From contig NZ_NFZV01000029.1 in assembly GCF_003399765.1 (NCBI RefSeq), positions 1 through 51,832 on the forward strand: a stretch of 51,832 bases of DNA. Reading direction: 5' to 3'. The translations under genes were made by a program, and so were the position numbers. Below the pieces are notes generated by a model. The model searched no databases and was not told where the DNA came from. It saw only the letters and a list, made by a program, of their open reading frames with translations. The DNA comes from Alkalilimnicola ehrlichii. GTDB taxonomy: Bacteria; Pseudomonadota; Gammaproteobacteria; Nitrococcales; AK92. Shown here piece by piece: positions 1 through 8,974 of this stretch (position 1 is the first letter of the stretch; every line of letters starts with the position of its first letter).

Positions 1-1
1 C

Positions 2-994
2 GTTCCTGCCGGCCGGCAGGAAGCGCATAAACCCGCCGACAAGGCAGAGGGGCCGCCTCCGCCCCAGGAAGACTACCTACGAGCAGACCAGATCGAAAGT
101 TTGGCCCGTGAAGTTGCCGACGAGACCGTGCTCCGGCTCATTCACGATCAGCTCGAAGGACACCGGCAAGCCCTGCGCGAAACGCTATCCAATGAGCTAA
201 GCGCAATAAAGGACAGCATCTACGAGCAACGCTACCAAACCGCCGTACAACAGAGTAAACGCTGGCGCGTAGCGGCTGCGCTAACGCCGATCATTGCCTT
301 ATCCCTCGCGTTTGTACTTGCAAACTTTCTCGGCAATCGCGACCACCACACCCTCGATGTGCATCTAGCCGCTAGTACAGATATCGATCAAACGGATGTG
401 GGCGAACGTGGCGCGCTGATACAGCGCCTGATCGCATTACGCCTGGAGGCGGACCAGGAGAGACAATCGCTATTGAACGCGCTGGAGTGGTCGCTTAACC
501 AGCACAGCCATTTCGAGTACGGTCGTATTCCGTTTGACGATAGCCGCTTATCGCTACTTAATGAGCTAGCCTACCATTTGCAGCAAAGCGGGTTCGGCGG
601 TGTCGTTCGGCTGGACGCTCATGTGGGTGACTTTTGCCTCGTGCGCGGCGACAACGGAGAGTTGCAACTAGCACCCGATCGACTCCCGGTCGGCGAATGC
701 GATAGCATCGGCTTCGACCCTGCTACTGCCCGCCGCCTAGGCGAGCAACAATCCTTGGCCTTCGCCAATTTCACTCGCAGCTCTCCCTTATTCACCGAAG
801 GCAACATACGCCTTGAGATTCGCTCCCACGGCCGAGCCTACCCACGCGTCGACTATCCCAGCACCGATAGCGATATAAGAGCCGCCGAATGGAATGCTAT
901 TGCTCAGCGCAATCAACGCGTTGAAATCTCTTTACTACCCCACTCCACCGCTACCGACGCTTTCGCCAACCGACCTTTAAGAAACATCGAATAA
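2..994 (+). CDS. OmpA/MotB-like inner-membrane-anchored protein, 5' end outside window
   Basis: The frame is open from base 2, so the real start lies upstream; 330 residues are visible. The visible N-terminus is Pro/Ala-rich, then comes a charged helical stretch and one membrane segment (bases about 269-331, [19 protein letters not shown]), followed by a periplasmic part. The C-terminal half resembles a degenerate OmpA-like peptidoglycan-binding domain: [12 protein letters not shown] near its start and [10 protein letters not shown] at its end, the last being the usual NxRVE close of that domain. One TM plus an OmpA domain suggests an inner-membrane protein that reaches the cell wall, as in MotB or TolR-type stator-like proteins; this is inference. 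No partner gene is visible because the gene is cut by the window edge. Confidence 0.6.
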   Translation, partial: VPAGRQEAHKPADKAEGPPPPQEDYLRADQIESLAREVADETVLRLIHDQLEGHRQALRETLSNELSAIKDSIYEQRYQTAVQQSKRWRVAAALTPIIALSLAFVLANFLGNRDHHTLDVHLAASTDIDQTDVGERGALIQRLIALRLEADQERQSLLNALEWSLNQHSHFEYGRIPFDDSRLSLLNELAYHLQQSGFGGVVRLDAHVGDFCLVRGDNGELQLAPDRLPVGECDSIGFDPATARRLGEQQSLAFANFTRSSPLFTEGNIRLEIRSHGRAYPRVDYPSTDSDIRAAEWNAIAQRNQRVEISLLPHSTATDAFANRPLRNIE

Positions 995-1163
995 TACGTT
1001 TGCCTCAACAGCCCCTTGCTGGCATCGCAGAAGGGCGGCACTCGTTCCATTAAACGGCAAGGGCGACGAATGCTACAATCGAATGATTCTTCGCAAGGCG
1101 CTCTCGGTGCACGCTGCCGAATTGAGCCTCTCAGCATCGACACGATCCGGACGATACAAGTTC

Positions 1164-2432
1164 ATGAATACCGATCTCGAATTCGACCGCACACACCTGT
1201 GGCACCCCTATACGTCAATCAGCGAACCGCTTCCTGCCTATGCGGTAGACCGATGCGAAGGTGTTCATATCATTTTAGAGAACGGCACCCGCTTAATCGA
1301 TGGGATGTCTTCTTGGTGGGCGGCTATCCATGGCTACAACCACCCCTACCTGAATGCGGCTGCCGAAAAGCAACTCGGGCGTATGGCGCACGTTATGTTC
1401 GGGGGTTTAACGCATGCTCCGGCAACCGAGCTGGGCAAGCGCTTGGTCGAACTGACGCCTGCCCCGCTACAGAAGGTCTTTCTTGCCGATAGCGGGTCGG
1501 TGGCGGTTGAAGTCGCCATTAAAATGGCGCTCCAGTATTGGCTGAGCCGCGGCCACGCAAACAAGACACGCTTACTTTCGTTGTACCATGGCTACCATGG
1601 GGATACCTTCGGTGCGATGGCTGTCTGCGATCCGATCAACGGGATGCATGAGCTATTTCAAGGCATACTGCCCCGGCATTACTTCGCCAAAGCCCCCCAA
1701 AGCCGCTACGACGGTGATTGGAATCCCGAAGATATCGACGATGTCCGCACCACCTTGGACAAACACCATGAGGAAATCGCCGCGGTCGTCTTAGAGCCGG
1801 TGGTACAAGGCGCCGGCGGTATGCGAATTTATCATCCGGACTATTTGAAAGCCGTCCGCGAGCTATGCGACCAGTACGGCGTGCTGTTGATCTTTGACGA
1901 AATCGCGACAGGCTTCGGCCGCACAGGCCGGCTTTTCGCCCTGGAGCATGCCGGTGTTTGTCCGGACATTGCGTGCTTTGGCAAGGCACTGACCGGCGGT
2001 TACATGACGCTGGCAGCCACCTTATGCACGGAAGAGGTTGCCAATGGCATCAGCGAAGGGCAAGCAAAGGTTCTTATGCACGGCCCGACCTTTATGGGCA
2101 ATCCGCTTGCTTGTGCCATCGCCAATGCGAGTATCGACCTCCTGCTCAAGAGCGATTGGAAAAACAAAGTAGCCGCTATCGAAACGCAGCTTAAGGCGGA
2201 GCTCGCACCCTGTTTACAGTCGCCGAAAGTGGCTGACGTTCGCGTTCTAGGCGCCATCGGAGTGGTCGAACTGCATGAGCCGGTAGACGTTGCCAAGGCC
2301 CAAAGCCTATTTATCGAGCATGGCGTTTGGATCCGTCCTTTCCGCCAATTGATCTATATAATGCCGCCCTATGTTATAGGCGCACAGGATCTAAGCAAAC
2401 TCACCACCGCCATTCGCGCCGTTACCGCCTGA
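1164..2432 (+). CDS. bioA: Adenosylmethionine-8-amino-7-oxononanoate aminotransferase (biotin synthesis)
   Basis: Class III PLP aminotransferase that converts KAPA to DAPA using S-adenosylmethionine as amino donor, in the cytoplasmic biotin pathway. The N-terminal HLWHPYTSI and the [13 protein letters not shown] segment are characteristic of Bio[14 protein letters not shown] and FGKALTGGY carry the PLP-contacting Asp and the Schiff-base lysine, which falls at residue 274, the same number as in E. coli BioA. With the ATG at 1164 the product is 422 residues, normal for the family; the frame extends 27 codons further upstream but that part is not conserved. A weak -10-like TACAAT lies at 1074-1079. 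No other bio genes are adjacent. The Sua5-type gene follows after 23 bases and is probably co-transcribed. Confidence 0.93.
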   Translation: MNTDLEFDRTHLWHPYTSISEPLPAYAVDRCEGVHIILENGTRLIDGMSSWWAAIHGYNHPYLNAAAEKQLGRMAHVMFGGLTHAPATELGKRLVELTPAPLQKVFLADSGSVAVEVAIKMALQYWLSRGHANKTRLLSLYHGYHGDTFGAMAVCDPINGMHELFQGILPRHYFAKAPQSRYDGDWNPEDIDDVRTTLDKHHEEIAAVVLEPVVQGAGGMRIYHPDYLKAVRELCDQYGVLLIFDEIATGFGRTGRLFALEHAGVCPDIACFGKALTGGYMTLAATLCTEEVANGISEGQAKVLMHGPTFMGNPLACAIANASIDLLLKSDWKNKVAAIETQLKAELAPCLQSPKVADVRVLGAIGVVELHEPVDVAKAQSLFIEHGVWIRPFRQLIYIMPPYVIGAQDLSKLTTAIRAVTA

Positions 2433-2455
2433 ACCACGACCGGAGGCCAGATTAG

Positions 2456-3436
2456 ATGAGCGCGGAACCGACCGTCGGCCAAAGCGAAATTGACGAAGCC
2501 GTTGCCCGCTTGCGCAACGGCGAACAGGTCGTCATGCCTACGGAAACCGTATACGGACTGGCAGCCGATGCGAAAAACCCAATGGCGGTACAAGGGATTT
2601 TCCGCCTAAAAGGCCGCCCTCCCAGCCGTCCGCTGATCGTTCACTTAGCGACAGCGGCACAACTCGACGACTGGGCCCGCGACATTCCCGCTTATGCCCG
2701 ACGGCTAGCGGAGCATTTCTGGCCCGGACCGCTCACTCTGGTACTCAAACGTGCAGCGGACGTCCCGGATGCCGTTACCGGCGGCCAAGACACCGTAGCG
2801 TTAAGAGTACCCCAGCACCCCCTTGCTTTAACGCTTCTTGACCAATTCGGCGGTGGCCTTGCCGCCCCCTCTGCCAACCGGTATGGCCACATCAGCCCCA
2901 CGACGGCAGATCATGTCAAAGGCCAGTTCGGTGCCGAAACGCCTTTAATTCTCGATGGCGGGCCCTGCCATATAGGTATCGAATCGACCATCGTTTCCTG
3001 TCTCGGCCAAAGGCCTGAGATACTTCGGCCAGGCATGCTAGATTCCGCGACCCTAGCGGCCGCATTGGGGGAGTCGAGGGCTATCGAGCTGAAGCAGCAG
3101 AGCGAGGTGCGCGTACCGGGCCAAACGCTTTCGCATTACGCGCCGAACACGCCTACCTATATGGTTGCGCGAGAAGCTAGCGAAGCCTGGGCTCAGAACC
3201 GCCCGGGCCGTGGAGGCTTTCTCGGTTTTTCCGAGCCTCCCGTCAATACTGCGATACATATTGCGCTAAGCCCGGAGCCCGCACAGGCTGCACGTCAGCT
3301 ATATGCGGCTTTACACCAGCTAGACGCCGCCGGCCTTGATTGGATTCTTATCGAAACACCGCCCGCTACCGCTGCTTGGACAGCGCTGCGAGATCGTTTG
3401 ACGCGTGCTTGTGCGCCTAAAAGCGCGGAGATATGA
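2456..3436 (+). CDS. L-threonylcarbamoyladenylate synthase, Sua5 type
   Basis: Makes threonylcarbamoyl-AMP from threonine, bicarbonate and ATP for the t6A37 modification of ANN-decoding tRNAs. The YrdC fold fills roughly residues 10-200, with MPTETVYGLAADA, the basic FRLKGRPPSRPL loop and APSANRYGHISPT. The length of 326 residues and a C-terminal extension (about 210-326, beginning VRVPGQTLSHYAPNTP) identify the two-domain Sua5 form rather than the short TsaC. The ATG at 2456 is preceded by CGGAGG at 2441-2446. It lies 23 bases after bioA and ends before a strong bidirectional terminator, so bioA and this gene probably form one transcript. No functional link between the two is known. Confidence 0.92.
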   Translation: MSAEPTVGQSEIDEAVARLRNGEQVVMPTETVYGLAADAKNPMAVQGIFRLKGRPPSRPLIVHLATAAQLDDWARDIPAYARRLAEHFWPGPLTLVLKRAADVPDAVTGGQDTVALRVPQHPLALTLLDQFGGGLAAPSANRYGHISPTTADHVKGQFGAETPLILDGGPCHIGIESTIVSCLGQRPEILRPGMLDSATLAAALGESRAIELKQQSEVRVPGQTLSHYAPNTPTYMVAREASEAWAQNRPGRGGFLGFSEPPVNTAIHIALSPEPAQAARQLYAALHQLDAAGLDWILIETPPATAAWTALRDRLTRACAPKSAEI

Positions 3437-3547
3437 GGAGGACGGATCGGGCGGCGATAACGTAGGTCGTTGTTTTCCTAACCGCCAGGGCAGTCGCAAT
3501 TAGCGCAAGCTACCGGGGGCTTGTTTCCGCTACGGTGTGACACATAT

Positions 3548-3580
3548 CAAAAGCCGCTTCATGATATGAAGCGGCTTTTG
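3548..3580. terminator. Bidirectional rho-independent terminator
   Basis: A perfect 15-base inverted repeat (3548-3562 and 3566-3580) with a 3-base loop. The stem core is AAGCCGCTTC and its flanks are A-rich on one side and T-rich on the other. It lies between the convergent Sua5-type gene and the coiled-coil protein gene and can stop both. Confidence 0.85.
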
Positions 3581-3604
3581 AGTCGACCCAAAACCTGAGT
3601 CGGT

Positions 3605-4222
3605 TTATTGCGCCATGGCGCGCTGCTGCAGGTCCATCATCTGCTGTTGCAGCTCTTCAAATTCGGCAATCAATTCTTCGATTTCCGGATTCCGGTCCGT
3701 CATGCTGGCCAGCAAATCGTTCTGGAACTGCTCCTGTGCAGCCATAAGATCGCTGTCCTGCATCGCATCGCGTTGCGCGGCCTCCAGAGCCACTTGTTCT
3801 TCCTGGGCAGCCGCAAACAGCTCCTGCTGGCGCTCCTGGTCGTCTTGGGCGGCCTGTAGCTGGCCCCGCAGCTCTTCTAAGCGGTTGATGTTACCTTGAG
3901 GATCGTGCCCCTTGTCTTCCATCGTCGAGATGGCCAGGGCCTCCAGGTCTTCCAACTGAGCCTGTAAGGCTTCGTCGTCCTCTAGCGCTTGCTGCTGAGC
4001 CTGCCCGAGTTCCTGGTGAATCTCCTGCATACGCTGCTGAATACGCTGCGCCTGCTGCATCACCTCCGGGTCAACCTGCTGTTGAGCCTGCGGAGCTTGC
4101 CCTTGCGGCTGCCCCATCGGCGCTTCGGCAACCGCGGCGCCGCTAAAGACAATGGCACTGCAAAATGCAACCGTTGCCGTTGCCAGGGCAGCCCGAGCTT
4201 TGAAAGTCTCCAGTTTTCGCAT
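3605..4222 (-). CDS. Exported Gln/Glu-rich coiled-coil protein, unknown function
   Basis: 205 residues. A signal peptide is clear: basic MRKLETFKAR, a hydrophobic run, then a likely AVA-E cleavage near residue 32. The mature part is almost entirely helical heptad-like sequence rich in Gln, Glu, Ala and Leu (for example QQRMQEIHQELGQAQQQAL), so a long periplasmic coiled coil is expected. There is no cysteine in the mature part and no enzyme motif. It is a single gene, with a terminator directly downstream and an ATG at 4222 with a GGAG about 10 bases before it. No family is recognised with confidence. Such proteins are sometimes periplasmic chaperones or envelope spacers, but nothing here proves that. 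Confidence 0.7.
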   Translation of the reverse strand: MRKLETFKARAALATATVAFCSAIVFSGAAVAEAPMGQPQGQAPQAQQQVDPEVMQQAQRIQQRMQEIHQELGQAQQQALEDDEALQAQLEDLEALAISTMEDKGHDPQGNINRLEELRGQLQAAQDDQERQQELFAAAQEEQVALEAAQRDAMQDSDLMAAQEQFQNDLLASMTDRNPEIEELIAEFEELQQQMMDLQQRAMAQ

Positions 4223-4336
4223 GATCGTATTTTACTCCGTTGAAACTAGCCTGACCCTCTCATAAACGGGAAGGCTTTTCAAATCCATGCCACATAAACC
4301 ACCTATACCGGCGGTTCTTCCCTTCTTCTCAGAGTC

Positions 4337-4675
4337 CTACCGGCTTGCCCGCATACCGCCACCTCCGCCGCCGCCAGGCGGAGGCGTCCAAACATTCCGA
4401 AACGGCTGCCGCAACCGCTCCGGAATGTCTTTAGAAAAACGCAGTTCTTGCCCTGCACCGGTACGCACCGCCCGTATCTCGCCTCGGCTCAGGCCATGCA
4501 AGCGGCAAACTTCTTCGCAGGCGGAAGCAAAACCCGGCGGAGGCTTACCTCGGATCACACGAGCCTTGCCATCTTGGATTCGCAGAACAAAAACCACCGC
4601 AGCGCGCCGGATGACGATAATAACAACGCCAGCACCGACAGCTAGGAGTATAAGCATGACCGCTATCGGGTCCAT
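4337..4675 (-). CDS. DUF3634 family single-pass membrane protein
   Basis: About 112 residues. It has an N-terminal membrane helix (PIAVMLILLAVGAGVVIIVI), then a short basic stretch and a cytosolic domain with RIQDGKARVIRGKPPPGF, EVCRLHGLSRGEIRAVRTG and LRFSKDIPERLRQPFRNVW. This is the layout of gammaproteobacterial DUF3634 proteins, whose function is unknown. The ATG at 4675 has AAGGAG upstream; a GTG at 4687 would add four residues. The C-terminus is unusual: after the family's normal end comes PPP followed by seven glycines and MRASR. The gene lies downstream of glnA on the same strand, beyond a structured 3' region. Confidence 0.72.
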   Translation of the reverse strand: MDPIAVMLILLAVGAGVVIIVIRRAAVVFVLRIQDGKARVIRGKPPPGFASACEEVCRLHGLSRGEIRAVRTGAGQELRFSKDIPERLRQPFRNVWTPPPGGGGGGGMRASR

Positions 4676-4698
4676 CGCTCTCCGCACTCCTTGTGAAA

Positions 4699-4764
4699 AC
4701 GCCCGCTACCGACATAGCGGCAGCCCTGATGAGACAGGGCCGTCGCTAAGCAGCTGGCGGGCGT
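4699..4764 (-). terminator. Branched RNA structure / probable terminator after glnA
   Basis: Read on the minus strand, an outer 8-bp stem (4757-4764 with 4699-4706) encloses a 6-bp hairpin (4735-4740 with 4723-4728). A second hairpin (4715-4720 with 4703-4708) shares bases with the outer stem and is followed by GCG then TTTT. The two arrangements are mutually exclusive, so this could be a plain terminator with an anti-terminator-like alternative fold, or simply a multi-branched 3' UTR. Confidence 0.45.
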
Positions 4765-4803
4765 GTTCACGACCAGCGGAGCGAAAGCCCCACTAATACG
4801 CTA

Positions 4804-6219
4804 TTAGCAACTGTAATACAAATCAAACTCGACCGGGTGGGTGGTCATCCGTAAACGCTGCACTTCTTCCATCTTCAAAGCGATGTAGGCATCGATTACT
4901 TCATCGGTAAACACGCCACCGGCCTTCAGGAACTCCCGATCGGCATCCAGGGCCGTTAACGCCCCTTCCAAGGAGAAAGCCACCTTCGGGATATCTTTCT
5001 CCTCTTCCGGCGGCAAGTCGTACAAGTCTTTATCCATCGCATCGCCAGGATGAATCTTGTTCTGAATCCCATCCAGCCCTGCCATTAACATCGCCGCAAA
5101 CGCGAGGTAGGGATTGGCCGTAGAATCGGGGAAACGCACTTCGACCCGCCGCGCCTTAGGATTAGCCACGTAAGGGATCCGAATCGATGCCGAACGGTTG
5201 CTCGCGGAATAAGCCAACAACACCGGCGCTTCAAAATGAGGCACCAAACGCTTGTAGCTATTCGTCGATGCGTTGGTGAATGCATTCAACGCTTGCGCGT
5301 GCTTGATGATGCCGCCGATGTAGTACAACGCAGTCTCCGACAAGCCGCCGTACTGGTTGCCGCTGAAAACGTTCTTGCCTTCGCGAGCGAGCGATTGATG
5401 AACATGCATGCCGCTGCCGTTATCGCCAACGAGCGGCTTCGGCATAAAAGTCACCGTTTTGCCGTAAGCGTGAGCGATGTTGTGGATGACATACTTAAGC
5501 TTCTGCACTTCATCGGCTTTCTTAACCAGCGTATTGAACTTAACGCCGATCTCGCATTGCCCGGCAGTCGCAACCTCATGATGATGAACCTCGACCGGAA
5601 CGCCCATTTCTTCCAAAGCGCCGCACATCGCACTGCGAATTTCATGCAGGCTATCTACCGGCGGCACCGGGAAATAACCGCCCTTCACCCTCGGACGATG
5701 CCCCATATTGCCATCCGGATAGACTTTCTCCGAATTCCAACCGGCTTCTTCGGAGTCGATCTTATAGAAGCTGCCGCTCATATCGGCGCCCCAGCGAACG
5801 TCATCGAAAATGAAGAATTCGTTTTCCGGGCCGAAAAAAGCCGTATCGCCGATACCGGTGGATGTCAGATAAGCTTCCGCCCGTTTCGCGATAGAACGAG
5901 GATCGCGCTCATAGCCCTGCAACGTCTTAGGTTCGATAACGTCGCAGGTAAGATTCAGCGTCGGATCGATAAAGAAGGGATCGATGGTTGCGGTGCTGGC
6001 ATCGGGCAGCAGGATCATGTCGGAGTCGTTCACCCCTTTCCAGCCTTGGATCGAGGAGCCGTCGAACATGGTACCCGATTCAAACAGGTCTTCGTCGACC
6101 GTAGAGGCCGGCACAGTGAGGTGCTGCTCCTTTCCGGCGGTATCGGTAAACCGAAAATCTACATATCTAATTTCGTGCTCTTCGATGAGCTTAAGAACGT
6201 CTGCTGCTGTGCGAGACAC
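4804..6219 (-). CDS. glnA: Glutamine synthetase, type I (GSI-beta)
   Basis: ATP-dependent ligation of ammonia to glutamate, the main cytoplasmic ammonium assimilation step; a dodecamer. At 471 residues it has the length of the enterobacterial enzyme. Visible motifs: [22 protein letters not shown] (metal ligands), the ATP-binding [16 protein letters not shown] and [19 protein letters not shown]. The DLYDLPPEE motif carries Tyr400, the adenylylation site of the beta subfamily, so control by a GlnE adenylyltransferase is expected. The start is a GTG at 6219 with GGAGG seven bases upstream. An NtrC-like site lies about 160 bases upstream. glnL/glnG (ntrBC) are not in the flanks. A structured 3' region follows the stop. 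Confidence 0.97.
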   Translation of the reverse strand: MSRTAADVLKLIEEHEIRYVDFRFTDTAGKEQHLTVPASTVDEDLFESGTMFDGSSIQGWKGVNDSDMILLPDASTATIDPFFIDPTLNLTCDVIEPKTLQGYERDPRSIAKRAEAYLTSTGIGDTAFFGPENEFFIFDDVRWGADMSGSFYKIDSEEAGWNSEKVYPDGNMGHRPRVKGGYFPVPPVDSLHEIRSAMCGALEEMGVPVEVHHHEVATAGQCEIGVKFNTLVKKADEVQKLKYVIHNIAHAYGKTVTFMPKPLVGDNGSGMHVHQSLAREGKNVFSGNQYGGLSETALYYIGGIIKHAQALNAFTNASTNSYKRLVPHFEAPVLLAYSASNRSASIRIPYVANPKARRVEVRFPDSTANPYLAFAAMLMAGLDGIQNKIHPGDAMDKDLYDLPPEEEKDIPKVAFSLEGALTALDADREFLKAGGVFTDEVIDAYIALKMEEVQRLRMTTHPVEFDLYYSC

Positions 6220-6375
6220 GTCTCGACCTCCACTCGGAAAGAAGCAAAAAGAACCGTGGGCGGGAAGGTTTACCAGAATCCGAGCGAAGACGAAAGATCA
6301 ATATGTTCTTTTTTGGTGCAAGTTGTCCGCAAAAACATCCGGTACCGCACTATATAAAAGCAAAAAACCAGGCGA

Positions 6376-6392
6376 CGCACACACTTAGTGCA
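6376..6392 (-). promoter_or_regulatory. NtrC-like binding site upstream of glnA
   Basis: On the minus strand, TGCACTAAGTGTGTGCG closely matches the NtrC consensus TGCACYA-N3-TGGTGCA. A further half-site TGCACCA lies at 6314-6320. Two sites some 60 bases apart upstream of glnA resemble the E. coli glnAp2 enhancer layout. No sigma-54 -24/-12 pair with correct GG-N10-GC spacing was found between here and the GTG, so the call is tentative. Confidence 0.35.
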
Positions 6393-6418
6393 AACCCTTC
6401 AATGCCGAAAAATCTCCT

Positions 6419-7596
6419 TCAGGATTGTGCCGCATTCCCCTGATCCATTCGCCGTATGGCCGCCTCTCCCTCGCTAGTCAGTTGTTCAAGCTTATCGATC
6501 TGAGCATCTAACTTAGGTAATGCATCGCGACGGTAACGCGACACCTCGTCCAGAGCCTCGATCACATCGGCAAATGCCCCCTGCAGCTGCTCCATATCCA
6601 GAACAGAGGAAGCGGCGCGCGTTTGGATTTCGACGCCTTGGCTACGCAAGGCGCGCGAGGTACCGGCAATGAGGTTTCCCGTCGCTGCATTGAGCGCCTC
6701 GACACGATCCAACACCAGCCTTTGATTTGCCAAAGCCAATGCAACCGTGACCGCCACATTCAAGGCCGACACCGTGACGTTAATCGCCCTATCGACGCCA
6801 CGCATCAACTCACGGTTATTGCGAATAACAACTTCCAAAGCCAATATGCCCTGCTGGCAAACGGTTAATTGCTGTTGCAGGTCAACAATCCGCTGCCGAA
6901 GCGGAAACAATAACTCTTCTTCGATAAAGCGCCCCGCATCGGCATCCGTCCCTTTCTCAATCAAAATGCTCTGCAAACGCCGATCGATCAGCTTCCCAAG
7001 ACTAATCTGCCGACGTAACTGCCCTAAGCTGTCACGAAGCGCCTGCTGGTCGTCGGCCAGCGTTAGGTTATCCCGTCGCAACATCTCGCGCCCGGCTTCC
7101 AAATCCTTGATGATGGCATCAAGCGCCTCTTGCGAACTCTCGAACTTTCGAAAATAGCGCTTAACCCGGCTGCCGACCCCAGGTAGAAAAGAAAATACCC
7201 GCTCAAAGCGGCTTATCGAGAAATCACGCCGATTAGGGTCAAGATCCTCCATCTTGCCCCTGAGCTCCAACAAAGCCTCAGCCACCGGCCCCCATCGTCG
7301 CCCTGATGCGCCAGGTTACGGATCGGAGTCTGTAACATCGCACTGCGGTGAGCCGCTTGCTGCTGAACGTCCGCCCCCATGCGGTCCACCGCTTGGCGTT
7401 GCTGTTCGGCACCCTCCCCGTTACCGGAAGACAATACTTGCCGCACAAAGGCGTCAGCTATCGCTATCAGGTCCGGGTCCGCTTCAAACGAATCGGCACT
7501 CCCCTCCCGCTTAACGTCAGCCGCCAATGATTCCACCGGCGGCAAGGAAAGATTAAGCTTGGGGTCGGCAGCCTCTTTATCTTCCGACTGACGCAT
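6419..7596 (-). CDS. telA: TelA/KlaA-type toxic anion resistance protein, broken by one missing base
   Basis: Soluble helical protein of the TelA family, linked to tellurite and other envelope or toxin stress; its biochemistry is unsettled. The N-terminal part (start 7596, GAGGAGG upstream) reads through QQRQAVDRMGADVQQQAAHR to HQGDDGG. The frame then shifts, and PVAEALLELRGKMEDLDP continues in the next frame to 6419. The shift lies in a GGCCCCC run at 7287-7293; one more C restores GDDGGPVAEAL, exactly the family sequence. The repaired product is about 392 residues, normal for TelA. Hallmarks: FSFLPGVGSRVKRYF, the central EEELLFPLRQRI and NRELMRGVDRAINVTVSAL. It is 56 bases after its membrane partner gene. 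The break is most likely a sequencing deletion. Confidence 0.85.
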
Positions 7597-7652
7597 GAAG
7601 CCCTCCTCATTGGCCGTCCCTTCCCGTCCATCGGATAGCCATCCGTTCGCGG

Positions 7653-8593
7653 CTATTCTTTGCGGCTATAAGCACTCGCCTTATCGACAAATCGGCGCAA
7701 ATCCTGCAAGGCTTGATCGGCCGCCAACGATGCGTGAGGGCGATCCGTCTCAATAGCGGAAACCGCAACCGCCACATCGTCCAGCGCTGTCAATACCGCT
7801 TCGTTGCGACCGCTCAACTCGCGCAATCGCTGCTCTCCCTCATGGACAAGCTCTAGGCGTCGCTGTAAGGCCGCACGTTCCGCACCCGCCAAATGCCCCC
7901 TTCGCCGGCCAACCGGCGCTCGACGTAAGCAAGGTCGATACCGCCAATGCCAGAAGCCAACGATGCCATAGCTCCCAAGTTGTCGATGGCGGTCGAACTC
8001 ACTTCTGCAATCATGCCGCGGGCGCGGTCGTACGTAAGCTCCTTTGCGTCGAAAGTGCTGCCAAGGCTATCCAGCGCGCGCACGTAACGGGTATATAGGC
8101 GATCGGCCTGAATCGCCAAGTCCGGGCGCCTCACATCCAGTAATCGTTGCTTAGCCGAGCAGAGATTGATAACCACCGAGTCGGCATCCGCAGGCGGCTT
8201 TGCTGGATTCAGCACGGCCACACCTGCTTCGCGCTGCTCCCCCTCCAGCTCAGCCTGCCGTCTCGCCGCCGCTTTAGCACGGGCAGCTTCATGGCGCCTC
8301 TGCCTCCACGCCTCGCGCCAGCGCCGCCAACGACGCTCTAAAGGCACTTCGACAGCGATGGCGGCAAGCCCAACCAGCCAACCTATTAAACTGGGGCTAA
8401 ATCCGCCCCAGAGCGAGGTTAGCCAAAGCAAAAAAGCAATGAACGGGATAATGAGCCAGTAGCGGACAAGTACCTGCCAGCGCCGCGGCGGCTCGTAAGG
8501 CACGGCCAACCTAGGGTTGACCATCCCTATGAAAAACCAAAAGAAACAAGAAAGGAATAAGCCGTATGCGAAACCTTGAAGAAAACCTAGCAT
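7653..8593 (-). CDS. TelA-associated membrane protein (XpaC-like), broken by one missing base
   Basis: The frame from 8593 gives two or three N-terminal membrane helices (GFAYGLFLSCFFWFFIG, YWLIIPFIAFLLWLTSLW, IGWLVGLAAIAVEV), then a highly basic stretch (residues about 85-115) and a helical cytosolic domain. That frame runs off at a C5 run (7896-7900). With one more C it continues as GEGGHLAGAERAALQRRLELV and ends at 7653, giving about 313 residues. Position directly before telA and the membrane-plus-helical layout fit the 5-bromo-4-chloroindolyl phosphate hydrolysis (XpaC) protein that accompanies TelA in many bacteria; the sequence match itself is weak by eye. It probably anchors TelA to the membrane, which is inference from gene order. 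Confidence 0.6.
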
Positions 8594-8753
8594 CCACTCA
8601 GCACTCTGGCAGCAGAAAGGAAAATACCGCCGGTTCCGGCATGGCCAGCTGCGACCACGACCTAATAAACCGCTTTCTGCTAACCCTATCGCATTGCGCG
8701 CTCAAAAAGGAGCCCTGGACAATCGCCGCAAAACACGCCGCAAAGGCTGGTCT

Positions 8754-8914
8754 TTAACGCCTCAGGATCGCATAGAGTAGCCACACCACGATAACGATCA
8801 GCAAGATACCTACGACACCGACCCAGACGCCGGCTTCAAAATCGTCGCAATGACTTCGCATCCTGCAAGGCCGACCAGAAAAAACAAGAGTAACGTATAG
8901 CCCAGTACACGCAT
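8754..8914 (-). CDS. Small lipoprotein with one membrane helix, broken by one missing base
   Basis: The ATG at 8914 has GGGAGG seven bases upstream. The first frame reads MRVLGYTLLLFFLVGLAGCE, a lipoprotein signal with an LAGC lipobox, then loses frame around 8841-8850. The next frame continues DDFEAGVWVGVVGILLIVIV and ends RR then TAA at 8754. Adding one base gives about 53 residues: lipobox, a short spacer with an (F/E)AGVWVGV motif, and a membrane helix. Small proteins of this design (lipobox, then KAGVWVGV-like and a helix) occur widely in bacteria and have no known role. It precedes the telA pair by about 160 bases, but on its upstream side relative to transcription, so it may be independent. 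Confidence 0.6.
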
Positions 8915-8974
8915 CGAAAGCCTCCCTGCACCTTCCAGTGGCCGAACACCTGGCCGCTTTACGCGTACCGGCGA

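Noticed and set aside
5236-6357. Long open frame on the plus strand opposite glnA (373 codons)
   Set aside because: It is the antisense shadow of a highly biased glnA coding sequence, with no ribosome site or recognisable domain.
8566-8757. 63-codon plus-strand frame opposite the TelA partner gene start
   Set aside because: Overlaps the start of the partner gene and has no ribosome site; the minus-strand small lipoprotein next to it is better supported.
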